DNA of 64,000 nt, from the NCBI RefSeq assembly GCF_002483315.1, contig NZ_DLHR01000016.1:110599-174598 (forward strand), in the 5' to 3' direction. Every line of letters starts with the position of its first letter. The first letter of the stretch is position 1. This DNA comes from Flavobacterium sp. UBA7663. GTDB taxonomy: Bacteria > Bacteroidota > Bacteroidia > Flavobacteriales > Flavobacteriaceae. Below, one piece after another: positions 8,945 to 16,889 of the stretch. Made by a program: the position numbers and the translations under genes. The notes under the pieces are model-generated. The model worked only from the letters and a program-made list of their open reading frames with translations, ran no database searches and was not told the DNA's origin.

Positions 8945-10063
8945 ATGATAACAATTAAAGAAGCCCTTACCAAAAAAGAAATGAAAGATTACGTGATGTT
9001 TTCTTTCGAATTATACAAAAACAACCCATACTGGATTCCGCCAATAATCGCTGAAGAATTAGAAACTTTTGACAAAACAAAAAATCCAGCTCTTCAAACA
9101 GCTGAAGCTCATTTTTATTTAGCTTACAAAGACAACAAAATTGTTGGTAAAATTGCCGCAATCATAAATTGGGAAGAAGTCAATATTTTAGGAAAAAGAA
9201 AAGCTCGTTTTGGTTGGTTTGATGCTATTGACGATATTGAAGTTACGAAAGCACTTTTAAATAAAGTAGAAGAATTAGGACGTAAACACAACATGGATCA
9301 CATGGAAGGTCCTATGGGTTTTTCAAATTTGGATAAAGTTGGTATTTTAAGCGAAGGTTTTGACCAAATGGGTAATATGATTACTTGGTACAGTTTGCCT
9401 TATTACATTACTCATTTTGAACAACTTGGTTTTATAAAAGAGAAAGAATACATTGAAAGTGATTTTTCTTTTAATGGCATAAATCCAGAACCTTTTCAAA
9501 AAGCAAGTGAATTGATAAAAAAACGTTACGAGTTACGTAGTCTAAATTTCACAAAAACAAAAGACATTATGCCTTATGTGGACAAAATGTTTGATTTGTT
9601 TAATGAAACCTATGCCAAATTACAATCGTTTGTTCCAATAAATGATATTCAAAAAGAATATTTCAAAAAGAAATACATCGGTTTTATCAATCCAGAATTT
9701 ATCAAATTTATTGTTGATAAAAATGATAACATGATTGCTTTTGCCATTGTGATGCCAGGTTTTGCACAAGCACTAAAAAAAGCGAATGGTAAGCTATTTC
9801 CTTTCGGATTTTATCATTTACTACAAGCTCGAAAACATTCAAAAGAGATTGTTTTTTATTTAATTGGTATAACACCGGAATACCAAAGTAAAGGAGTCAC
9901 AGCAATTGTTTTTGACGAATATTACAAAGTTTGTTTAGCAAAAGGAATTGAAACCTGCATAAGAACTCCCGAATTAGAAGAAAATCATGCGATTCATAAT
10001 TTATGGAAGCATTTTAATTCGAAAATTAATAAAAGAAGAAGAACTTATAAAAAAGAGTTATAA
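8945..10063 (+). CDS. GNAT-fold acyltransferase-like protein
   Basis: A 372-residue soluble protein with two GNAT-like halves. The N-terminal half contains a KIVGKIAAIINWEE strand pair, and the C-terminal half contains the probable acyl-CoA loop near GITPEYQSKGVTAIVFDEYYK, followed by the TCIRTPELEENHAIHNLWKHF region. Related proteins are sometimes mislabelled GTP cyclohydrolase; no cyclohydrolase motif is visible. It begins one base after the barrel-protein stop codon and ends in a strong terminator that overlaps its own stop. Substrate unknown. Confidence 0.7.
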   Translation: MITIKEALTKKEMKDYVMFSFELYKNNPYWIPPIIAEELETFDKTKNPALQTAEAHFYLAYKDNKIVGKIAAIINWEEVNILGKRKARFGWFDAIDDIEVTKALLNKVEELGRKHNMDHMEGPMGFSNLDKVGILSEGFDQMGNMITWYSLPYYITHFEQLGFIKEKEYIESDFSFNGINPEPFQKASELIKKRYELRSLNFTKTKDIMPYVDKMFDLFNETYAKLQSFVPINDIQKEYFKKKYIGFINPEFIKFIVDKNDNMIAFAIVMPGFAQALKKANGKLFPFGFYHLLQARKHSKEIVFYLIGITPEYQSKGVTAIVFDEYYKVCLAKGIETCIRTPELEENHAIHNLWKHFNSKINKRRRTYKKEL

Positions 10064-10100
10064 CAAAAAAAGGGATTCAAATTGAATCCCTTTTTTTGTT
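10062..10100. terminator. Strong bidirectional terminator
   Basis: A near-perfect 19+19 palindrome (10062-10080 and 10082-10100) with A and T tracts at its edges overlaps the stop codon of the GNAT gene and serves the convergent oxoamine synthase gene too. Confidence 0.85.
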
Positions 10101-10114
10101 ATTCTTAATAAATG

Positions 10115-11374
10115 TTATTCTACATTTTGAACACTTGCTTCTGCAATTTTAGCATATGTTCCGTTTACTAATTTTTCACGAATAGCTTCAAAAGCTGTTA
10201 GTGTTTCATTGATATCATCAATTGTATGCGAAGCTGTAGGAATCATTCTCAATAAAATAATCCCTTTTGGAATTACTGGATAAACCACGATAGAAAGGAA
10301 AATTCCGTAGTTTTCACGTAAATCATTTACCATTATCATCGCTTCAGGAATAGAACCTTCTAAATAAACTGGTGTAATACATGTGTTTGTATCGCCAATA
10401 TTAAATCCTTTTTCTTTTAATCCGCTTTGTAATGCATTTACGTTTTCCCATAATTTATCTTTAATTTCAGATGAATTACGCAATAATTCTAAACGTTTTA
10501 ACGAACCAATAGTTTGAATCATCGGTAACGCTTTTGCAAACATTTGCGAACGTAAGTTGTATTTTAAATAATCGATAATATCTTTATCTGCTGCTACAAA
10601 AGCTCCAATGTTTGCCATTGATTTTGCGAAAGTTGAAAAGTAAACATCAATTCCGTCTTGACAACCTTGCTCTTCTCCTGCTCCTGCTCCTGTTTTACCA
10701 AGTGTTCCAAAACCATGTGCATCGTCAACTAACAAACGGAAATTGTATTTTTCTTTTAAAGCAACAACTTCTTTCAACTTTCCTTGTTGACCACGCATTC
10801 CGAAAACACCTTCCGTAATGAATAAAATTCCTCCACCTGTTTCAGTTGCCATTTTAGTAGCACGTTGCAGGTTTTTTTCCATACTTTCTAAATCGTTGTG
10901 CTTGTATGTAAAACGTTTTCCCATGTGTAAACGAACGCCATCAATAATACAAGCGTGAGAATCTACATCGTATACAATAATATCGTTTTTAGTAACCAAA
11001 GCATCAATAATAGACACCATTCCTTGGTAACCAAAATTTAATAAATAAGCAGATTCTTTCATTACGAAAGCAGCTAATTCTTGCTCTAACTGTTCGTGAT
11101 ATTTTGTGTGACCACTCATCATACGAGCACCCATTGGGTAAGCCGCACCAAATTGCATTGCTGCTTCAGTATCTGCCTTACGAACTTCTGGATGATTAGC
11201 TAATCCTAAGTAGTCATTTAAACTCCAGTTTAAAATATCTTTTCCTTGAAATTGCATTCTTGGACCTAATTCGCCTTCTAATTTAGGGAATACAAAATAT
11301 CCTTCTGCTTGAGAAGCCCATTTTCCTAACGGACCTTTATTGTTCTGAATTCTTTCGAATAAATCTTTTACCAT
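10115..11374 (-). CDS. Alpha-oxoamine synthase (serine palmitoyltransferase / cysteate acyltransferase type)
   Basis: A 419-residue PLP enzyme of the KBL/SPT/BioF family. Counting from the ATG at 11374, the Schiff-base lysine is Lys251 in STFAKSMANIGAF, the PLP-ring His/Asp motif is DDAHGFG at 217-223, and the SLNDYLGLAN loop lies at 51-60. In Bacteroidota this family makes the long-chain base of sphingolipids from serine, or capnine-type sulfonolipids from cysteate, the latter linked to gliding in Flavobacterium. It acts in the cytoplasm or on the inner membrane face. A TTG start 9 codons upstream lies within the TACTTTTG promoter and is rejected. A terminator follows. The amino-acid substrate cannot be decided here. 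Confidence 0.85.
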   Translation of the reverse strand: MVKDLFERIQNNKGPLGKWASQAEGYFVFPKLEGELGPRMQFQGKDILNWSLNDYLGLANHPEVRKADTEAAMQFGAAYPMGARMMSGHTKYHEQLEQELAAFVMKESAYLLNFGYQGMVSIIDALVTKNDIIVYDVDSHACIIDGVRLHMGKRFTYKHNDLESMEKNLQRATKMATETGGGILFITEGVFGMRGQQGKLKEVVALKEKYNFRLLVDDAHGFGTLGKTGAGAGEEQGCQDGIDVYFSTFAKSMANIGAFVAADKDIIDYLKYNLRSQMFAKALPMIQTIGSLKRLELLRNSSEIKDKLWENVNALQSGLKEKGFNIGDTNTCITPVYLEGSIPEAMIMVNDLRENYGIFLSIVVYPVIPKGIILLRMIPTASHTIDDINETLTAFEAIREKLVNGTYAKIAEASVQNVE

Positions 11375-11398
11375 AATATATAGGTGTTTAAAACTCGA

Positions 11399-11406
11399 CA
11401 AAAGTA
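11399..11406 (-). promoter_or_regulatory. -7 promoter element for the oxoamine synthase gene
   Basis: TACTTTTG on the minus strand, 24 bases before the chosen ATG at 11374. It argues against the upstream TTG start. Confidence 0.55.
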
Positions 11407-11489
11407 AAAAGAAAAATACTTTTATTATAATTTATTTTGATTAGAAAAAAAATTATAAAAATAATAGTTCATAATCGAATTATTGGTCT

Positions 11490-11497
11490 TACATTTG
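11490..11497 (+). promoter_or_regulatory. -7 promoter element in the oxoamine synthase/rdgB gap
   Basis: TACATTTG followed by CACC is a good flavobacterial -7 element. It is 112 bases upstream of rdgB, so it implies a long leader or a short separate RNA (see 11504-11566). Confidence 0.5.
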
Positions 11498-11503
11498 CAC
11501 CGA

Positions 11504-11566
11504 ACGACACAGAAATGTGGTTACACGTTCACCGTAAAAGTCGATCGCTCCAGATCGGCTTTTATA
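11504..11566 (+). ncRNA. Putative structured leader or small RNA upstream of rdgB
   Basis: After the TACATTTG element the transcript would contain a CACA-GAAA-TGTG tetraloop hairpin near 11510-11520, then an 11-bp stem (AAAAGTCGATC with GATCGGCTTTT, one G-U pair) with a 6-base loop. This could be a terminator or a structured 5' leader of rdgB. I cannot match it to a known RNA family from memory. Confidence 0.35.
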
Positions 11567-11609
11567 CTTTATAGACGTTTCGTACTTTTACATTTCTAAA
11601 TTACCTTTC

Positions 11610-12191
11610 ATGAAACTCGTATTTGCATCCAATAACAAAAATAAAATTCAGGAAATTCAGGCTTTAGTTCCAAATACCATTCAAATTGTGAGTTTGGAAG
11701 ACATTGGTTGTACCGAAGATATTCCAGAGACAGCTGATACCATTGAAGGAAATGCGATTTTAAAAGCTAATTACGTTACCGAGAAATATGGTTACGATTG
11801 TTTTGCTGACGATACAGGTTTAGAAGTTGATGCTTTGAATGGTGCTCCAGGAGTTTATTCTGCGCGTTATGCAGGCGAACAAAAAGATGCGAATGATAAT
11901 ATGGATAAGCTTTTGTCTGAATTAAAAGACAAATCGAATCGAAAAGCCAATTTTAAAACGGTGATTGCTTTAAATCTGAACGGAAAACAAAATTTATTTA
12001 CCGGAATCATCAACGGAAAAATCATTGAAGAAAAAATTGGAACCAATGGTTTTGGCTACGACCCAATTTTTGTAGCTGACGGTTTTGAAAAAACTTTTGC
12101 CGAATTAAGCATGGAAGAAAAATCAACCATCAGTCACAGAGGGATAGCAGTGAAAGAACTTATTCTTTTTTTACAAAAACTGTCCCAATAG
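11610..12191 (+). CDS. rdgB: dITP/XTP pyrophosphatase
   Basis: A 193-residue Ham1/RdgB enzyme that hydrolyses non-canonical purine triphosphates (dITP, XTP) to monophosphates and keeps them out of DNA and RNA. The N-terminal FASNNKNKIQEI motif (residues 5-16), the metal-binding DDTGLEVDAL at 67-76 and the C-terminal SHRG are all present. Length is normal for the family. Its last 32 bases overlap the 3' end of the convergent TRIC channel gene. A TACTTTTA sequence shortly upstream may be its own weak promoter. Confidence 0.95.
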   Translation: MKLVFASNNKNKIQEIQALVPNTIQIVSLEDIGCTEDIPETADTIEGNAILKANYVTEKYGYDCFADDTGLEVDALNGAPGVYSARYAGEQKDANDNMDKLLSELKDKSNRKANFKTVIALNLNGKQNLFTGIINGKIIEEKIGTNGFGYDPIFVADGFEKTFAELSMEEKSTISHRGIAVKELILFLQKLSQ

Positions 12192-12774
12192 GCAAACTCC
12201 AATTGCATTTAAAAGCAATCAATCGGAACGAAATAATAAAAACCGCTACGATTAGCGAAATAATATCGCTTTGTATTTGTAATTTTTGCAAAATAAAAAA
12301 CAGAATTCCACCCGCAATACAAAGCGTTGCATAAATTTCCTTTCGAAATAAAACTGGAATTTCGTTGCACAGAATATCACGAATAACACCTCCAAAAGTA
12401 GCTGTCAAAGTTCCCAAAATCACACAAACAACAGGACTTAATCCAAACTCTAATCCTTTTTCTAAACCTATTAAGGTAAAAACTCCTAGTCCAATCGTAT
12501 CAAACAAAAACATCGATATACGCAAACGTTCTAAGTAACGATTAAATATTATTGAAAGTAGAAAACCAGTTGTAATAATATAGATGTAATTGATATCCAA
12601 CATCCACCCTACTGGTGTTCTTCCAATTAATACATCACGAACTGTTCCTCCGCCTAAAGCTGTAACAAAAGCAATACAATACACACCAAATAAATCCAAT
12701 TTCTTATAAATAGCAGTTAAAGCTCCTGAAATGGCAAATACTAATGTTCCAATAATGTCTAACAGTTCAAACAT
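12160..12774 (-). CDS. TRIC-like (UPF0126) cation channel protein
   Basis: A 204-residue protein with seven hydrophobic segments and the two internal repeats of the UPF0126/TRIC family. The first repeat has GGGTVRD at 41-47 and the second has GGVIRD at 128-133. Prokaryotic TRIC proteins form trimeric monovalent cation channels in the inner membrane. The 3' end overlaps rdgB on the other strand by 32 bases, encoding the C-terminal PIGTVFVKKE. A minus-strand TATTTTTG lies at 12791-12798. Confidence 0.9.
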   Translation of the reverse strand: MFELLDIIGTLVFAISGALTAIYKKLDLFGVYCIAFVTALGGGTVRDVLIGRTPVGWMLDINYIYIITTGFLLSIIFNRYLERLRISMFLFDTIGLGVFTLIGLEKGLEFGLSPVVCVILGTLTATFGGVIRDILCNEIPVLFRKEIYATLCIAGGILFFILQKLQIQSDIISLIVAVFIISFRLIAFKCNWSLPIGTVFVKKE

Positions 12775-12790
12775 GGTTCTTATTTTGATA

Positions 12791-12798
12791 CAAAAATA
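12791..12798 (-). promoter_or_regulatory. -7 promoter element for the TRIC gene
   Basis: TATTTTTG on the minus strand, 16 bases before the ATG. Confidence 0.45.
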
Positions 12799-12928
12799 CC
12801 TTACTTTCTAATTTTTCCATTCTAATTTTAGCAATAAAACATTTTTTATAAAATATGTGAAAAAACCAAAAAACGTAACAAATTGAAAATCAATATATAA
12901 CAAATTAGTTTATGTGATTTATAAAGCG

Positions 12929-12936
12929 TACCTTTG
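12929..12936 (+). promoter_or_regulatory. -7 promoter element for the DEAD-box helicase gene
   Basis: TACCTTTG followed by CACCC, 20 bases upstream of the ATG at 12957. Confidence 0.6.
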
Positions 12937-12956
12937 CACCCAATTTAAAATATTTT

Positions 12957-14858
12957 ATGAATAAATTTGAACAATTAGGATTGAATGAGTCGCTACTGCT
13001 GGCGATTAAAGATCTAGGATTTGAGAATCCGTCAGAAGTACAAGAAAAAGCGATTCCAGTACTATTGGAACAAAACACAGATTTAGTTGCCCTAGCGCAA
13101 ACAGGTACAGGGAAAACCGCAGCTTTTGGTTTCCCGCTAATTCAAAAAATTGATGCTGAGAATAGAAATACACAAGCATTAATTTTATCGCCAACACGTG
13201 AGTTATGCTTACAAATCACCAACGAGATTAAATTATACTCAAAGTACATAAAGGGGTTACATACAGTGGCTGTTTATGGTGGTGCAAGCATTACAGAACA
13301 AGCTAGAGAAGTTAAACGTGGTGCACAAATTATTGTGGCTACACCAGGTAGAATGCAAGACATGATTAACAGAGGTCTTGTAAACATTAAAAACATCGAT
13401 TTTTGTATCTTAGATGAGGCAGATGAGATGTTAAACATGGGATTCTACGAAGACATTTGTTCCATTTTATCGGACACACCAGACGAGAAAAACACATGGT
13501 TATTCTCTGCAACTATGCCTGCTGAAGTAGCACGTATTGCAAAACAATTCATGTCATCTCCAGTAGAAATTACTGTGGGAAGCAAAAACTCAGGTTCGGC
13601 TACAGTATCTCACGAATATTACTGTGTGAATGCTCGTGACCGTTACGAAGCTTTAAAACGTTTAGCAGATGCTAACCCAGATATTTTCTCGGTTGTATTT
13701 TGTAGAACTAAAAGAGACACACAAGCGGTTGCTGAAAAACTTATCGAAGATGGTTACAACGCAGCTGCATTACACGGAGATTTATCGCAAGCACAACGTG
13801 ATGGCGTAATGAAATCGTTTAGAGGTCGTCAAATTCAAATGCTTGTAGCAACAGACGTTGCGGCTCGTGGAATTGACGTTGATAATATTACTCACGTAGT
13901 AAATTACCAATTACCAGACGAAATTGAAACTTACAATCACCGTTCAGGAAGAACTGGTAGAGCTGGAAAATTAGGAACTTCTATCGTAATTATTACGAAA
14001 AGTGAAATCAGAAAAATACACTCAATTGAGCGTATTATCCAACAAAAATTCGAAGAAAAAACAATTCCATCTGGAATTGAAATCTGTGAAATTCAGTTGT
14101 TACACTTAGCAAACAAAATTAAAGATACAGAAGTTGATCACGAAATTGACAATTACTTACCTGCTATTAATGAAGTTTTAGATGGTTTATCTAAAGAAGA
14201 GTTAATTAAGAAAATGGTATCTGTTGAATTTAATAGATTCATCAACTATTACAAATCGAAACGTGATTTATCAGGTGAAAGAGGAAATGATAGAGAAAGA
14301 AGTTCTGAACCAAGAGAAATTAGAGCAGGTGATCCAGTTCGTTATTTCATCAACATTGGAGCAAGAGATGATTTCGATTGGATGCAATTGAAAGACTTTA
14401 TCAAAGAAACTTTAGATTTAGGTAGAGATGACGTATTTAAAGTAGACGTTAAAGAAGGTTTCTCTTTCTTTAATACAGATGGCGAACATACTGACAAAGT
14501 AATGTCTGTTCTTAACGGATATGATATGAACGGCAGAAGAATCAACGTTGAAATTTCTAAAAATGATGGTGGCGGAAGACGTGACCATAATGGAAGAAGT
14601 TCTGGTGGAGGTTTTGGTGGTGGAAGACGCGAAGGTGGCTTTAACCGCGAAAGAAGTGGTTCTGCTCCAAGAAGAGAAGGTAGTAGAGATGGTGGTTTCC
14701 GTAGCGACAGAGGTTCTGCTCCAAAAAGGGAAGGCGGCTTTAGAGGCGAAAGAAGTAGTTCTGCTCCTAAAAGAGAAGGCGGATTTTCAGACAGAGCACC
14801 AAGACGTGCTGAAAGCACTGGAGATTCTTCAAGACCAAGAAGACCAAGAAGAAGCTAA
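12957..14858 (+). CDS. deaD: DEAD-box RNA helicase, DeaD/CsdA type
   Basis: A 633-residue ATP-dependent RNA helicase of the cold-shock/ribosome-assembly class. Motif I AQTGTGKT is at 47-54, DEAD at 153-156, SAT at 184-186 and HRSGRTGRAG at 328-337. A DbpA-like RNA-binding domain spans about 455-540 and is followed by an Arg/Gly/Ser-rich tail with recurring SAPKREGGF units up to the end. The tail probably binds RNA non-specifically. It stands alone with a good promoter. The repeat-rich 3' end creates long open frames on both strands, which I regard as shadows. The paralogue within the DeaD/RhlE group cannot be fixed without a tree. Confidence 0.92.
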   Translation: MNKFEQLGLNESLLLAIKDLGFENPSEVQEKAIPVLLEQNTDLVALAQTGTGKTAAFGFPLIQKIDAENRNTQALILSPTRELCLQITNEIKLYSKYIKGLHTVAVYGGASITEQAREVKRGAQIIVATPGRMQDMINRGLVNIKNIDFCILDEADEMLNMGFYEDICSILSDTPDEKNTWLFSATMPAEVARIAKQFMSSPVEITVGSKNSGSATVSHEYYCVNARDRYEALKRLADANPDIFSVVFCRTKRDTQAVAEKLIEDGYNAAALHGDLSQAQRDGVMKSFRGRQIQMLVATDVAARGIDVDNITHVVNYQLPDEIETYNHRSGRTGRAGKLGTSIVIITKSEIRKIHSIERIIQQKFEEKTIPSGIEICEIQLLHLANKIKDTEVDHEIDNYLPAINEVLDGLSKEELIKKMVSVEFNRFINYYKSKRDLSGERGNDRERSSEPREIRAGDPVRYFINIGARDDFDWMQLKDFIKETLDLGRDDVFKVDVKEGFSFFNTDGEHTDKVMSVLNGYDMNGRRINVEISKNDGGGRRDHNGRSSGGGFGGGRREGGFNRERSGSAPRREGSRDGGFRSDRGSAPKREGGFRGERSSSAPKREGGFSDRAPRRAESTGDSSRPRRPRRS

Positions 14859-14919
14859 CATTTTTCGTTAATTTTCTTATAAATTTATAGAAAACTACAA
14901 AATATCATCTTTAGATTCG

Positions 14920-14927
14920 TATTTTTG
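14920..14927 (+). promoter_or_regulatory. -7 promoter element for the 14944-19268 gene run
   Basis: TATTTTTG, 16 bases before the ATG at 14944. Confidence 0.5.
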
Positions 14928-14943
14928 AATCAATAAATAAAGA

Positions 14944-15717
14944 ATGAGATATTTTGTAGTTTTTCTTTTTGCCCTAATTTCTAATTTTTGTTTTTCACAA
15001 AGCGATTCGCTTGTGACTAACTTAAAAGGTACTGTTATTCATAACGAAACAAAGCTCCCTATGGGTAATGTACACGTTATAAATGCTTCACGAGTAAAAG
15101 GAACTGTAACCAGTCCGAGTGGTACATTTGAAATTGGAGCCAAAGTAAATGACACTATATTATTTACGTATATAGGTTACGAAACCGTAAAAGTAAAAGT
15201 AACTAACGACTGGATAAGGCAAAATCCAACTAAAATTTATTTGACTGAAAAAGCGTATGTTTTAGACGAAGTAGTTGTTGCCAAATACAACTTAACTGGA
15301 TTTGTTGAAGTAGATACACGATTAATTCCGGTTGCAGATGATTCTTATCGCTATAGCATTTCAGGGCTAAAAGCAGGTTATGAAAGCGGTGAATATAAAC
15401 CAGGTGCAATTGCAAAAGTTTTAGGCTCCATTTCTAATCCCGCTGATTTACTATATAATATTTTTGGTAAACGACCTAAGGAAATGAAGAAGCTAAAAGA
15501 AATGAAAAAAGACGATACTGTTCGTAATCTTTTAGCAACTAAATTTGATAGAGAAACACTCGCCGCTTTATTAGAAATCAATAAAGATGACATTCCATTA
15601 ATTCTTCAAAACTGTAATTATTCAGAATATTTTATTCAAACTGCAAACGACTTACAAATCATGGATGCCATTAGTGCTTGTTATGAAGATTATAAAATAT
15701 TAAAAAAGAATAAATAG
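14944..15717 (+). CDS. Exported protein with carboxypeptidase-D regulatory-like domain
   Basis: A 257-residue protein with a signal peptide (about 1-19) and a carboxypeptidase-regulatory-like beta sandwich at about 27-105 (LKGTVIHNETKLPMGNVHVINAS ... TILFTYIGYETVKVKV). This module is found at the N-terminus of TonB-dependent receptors, but here there is no plug or barrel. The rest (about 110-257) is a helical, Lys-rich region of unknown fold. It heads a compact run with the WG-repeat gene (8-base gap) and the 792-residue gene. Likely periplasmic; function unknown. Confidence 0.75.
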   Translation: MRYFVVFLFALISNFCFSQSDSLVTNLKGTVIHNETKLPMGNVHVINASRVKGTVTSPSGTFEIGAKVNDTILFTYIGYETVKVKVTNDWIRQNPTKIYLTEKAYVLDEVVVAKYNLTGFVEVDTRLIPVADDSYRYSISGLKAGYESGEYKPGAIAKVLGSISNPADLLYNIFGKRPKEMKKLKEMKKDDTVRNLLATKFDRETLAALLEINKDDIPLILQNCNYSEYFIQTANDLQIMDAISACYEDYKILKKNK

Positions 15718-15725
15718 TTATCAGA

Positions 15726-16886
15726 ATGGCTAAGTTTTTAAAAATTGTTTTTTTGTTTATTGTGTTTCAAGCTGAAGCTCAAAGTCAATCCAATAAAGTT
15801 CTAATTCCTTACCGTGATAAAAATCTTTGGGGTTTATCTGATACTTTGGGAAACATTAAGGTTAAACCCTTATACAAAGAAATTAAACACTTTATAATAG
15901 ACTATAACAATAATTTTGCTTCAAGATATGTTGTAAAATCTAATAAAACCTTTTATGTAATTGACCAAAATAAAAAACTTTTATTACCTGAACTTAATCC
16001 TTACGATTCGATTTATTTAAATAAAGATTATCCGAATCATTTTTGGGTTTTTAAAAAAGGAAAAGTTGGTTTATTTCATAAAAACAAAGAAATTATTGGT
16101 TGTTTGTATGACAAAATTACCGTTTCGGAAAATGATAGTTATGAAGTTCAAAAAGGAAAACTTTCAGGATTAATAAATTCGTTAGGTAAACTTATTATTC
16201 CAATAGAATATGTAAGAATTCGACCATCATGGGATGATGAAGATGAGAAAAATACAAAATTTGTTTGGGTAGCTAAAGGCATGCTGGCAGAAAAAAAGTT
16301 TTACGATACCAGAATTATCAATAAATCTGACGCCTACGGCGCGGATAAAATTTATGGTGACGTTTCAGTTAGTGAAGCATCATCTTATGATTATAAGGAT
16401 GTTAAAAAGAAATTAGAATCTAAATATGATGTTGTAGGTGAATTTGATAAATACAGTAAATATGTTTATGTAACCTTGAATCAAAAAAAGGGAGTCGTAA
16501 ATCTTACCAATCAAGAAGAAATGGTTGCACCAAAACATGACGAAATCAAATATTTTAGCATTGATAAAGATAAATATGTGTTCTTGGTTAAATCAAATCA
16601 AAAATATGGTTTAGTAAAAGAAGGTAATCAAGTGCTTTTAGAAAATGAATTTGATAAAATAGAATACGATAATAAAACTAGATTATATATTTTAGAGAAA
16701 GAAAATAAAAAAGGTTGCATCGTTTTCAATACAATTTACCCATACATACAACCAAAATATTTGTCAATCAAAAGTTTAGATGGTATTCAAATTACTAATA
16801 GATGGCAATTTGGACTTTTTGAAGTAACTACCGAAAAAGGGAAAGGAATTGTGGGCGAAAATGGTGTCGAATTTTTTAAAGATTAA
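15726..16886 (+). CDS. WG-repeat exported protein
   Basis: A 386-residue protein with a signal peptide (about 1-18) followed by tandem WG-type beta repeats: units of roughly 40-50 residues with K-x-G-L-x-N/D-x-x-G and an I-P/V-P-x-x-Y-D pattern (for example LSGLINSLGKLIIPIEYVRI at 140-159). Such repeats form a propeller-like binding scaffold. There is no enzyme motif. It lies 8 bases after the gene at 14944 and 3 bases before the next one, so all three are probably made together. Confidence 0.8.
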   Translation: MAKFLKIVFLFIVFQAEAQSQSNKVLIPYRDKNLWGLSDTLGNIKVKPLYKEIKHFIIDYNNNFASRYVVKSNKTFYVIDQNKKLLLPELNPYDSIYLNKDYPNHFWVFKKGKVGLFHKNKEIIGCLYDKITVSENDSYEVQKGKLSGLINSLGKLIIPIEYVRIRPSWDDEDEKNTKFVWVAKGMLAEKKFYDTRIINKSDAYGADKIYGDVSVSEASSYDYKDVKKKLESKYDVVGEFDKYSKYVYVTLNQKKGVVNLTNQEEMVAPKHDEIKYFSIDKDKYVFLVKSNQKYGLVKEGNQVLLENEFDKIEYDNKTRLYILEKENKKGCIVFNTIYPYIQPKYLSIKSLDGIQITNRWQFGLFEVTTEKGKGIVGENGVEFFKD

Positions 16887-16889
16887 CAA

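Noticed and set aside
8945..10063. GTP cyclohydrolase
   Set aside because: No cyclohydrolase zinc or His motif is visible; the pattern is GNAT-like.
11375..11401. Upstream TTG start for the oxoamine synthase
   Set aside because: It falls in the TACTTTTG promoter; the family start is the ATG at 11374.
14342..14871. Long open frames on both strands over the RGG tail of the DEAD-box gene
   Set aside because: Caused by the repetitive Arg/Gly/Ser codons of the helicase tail; the proteins are low-complexity.
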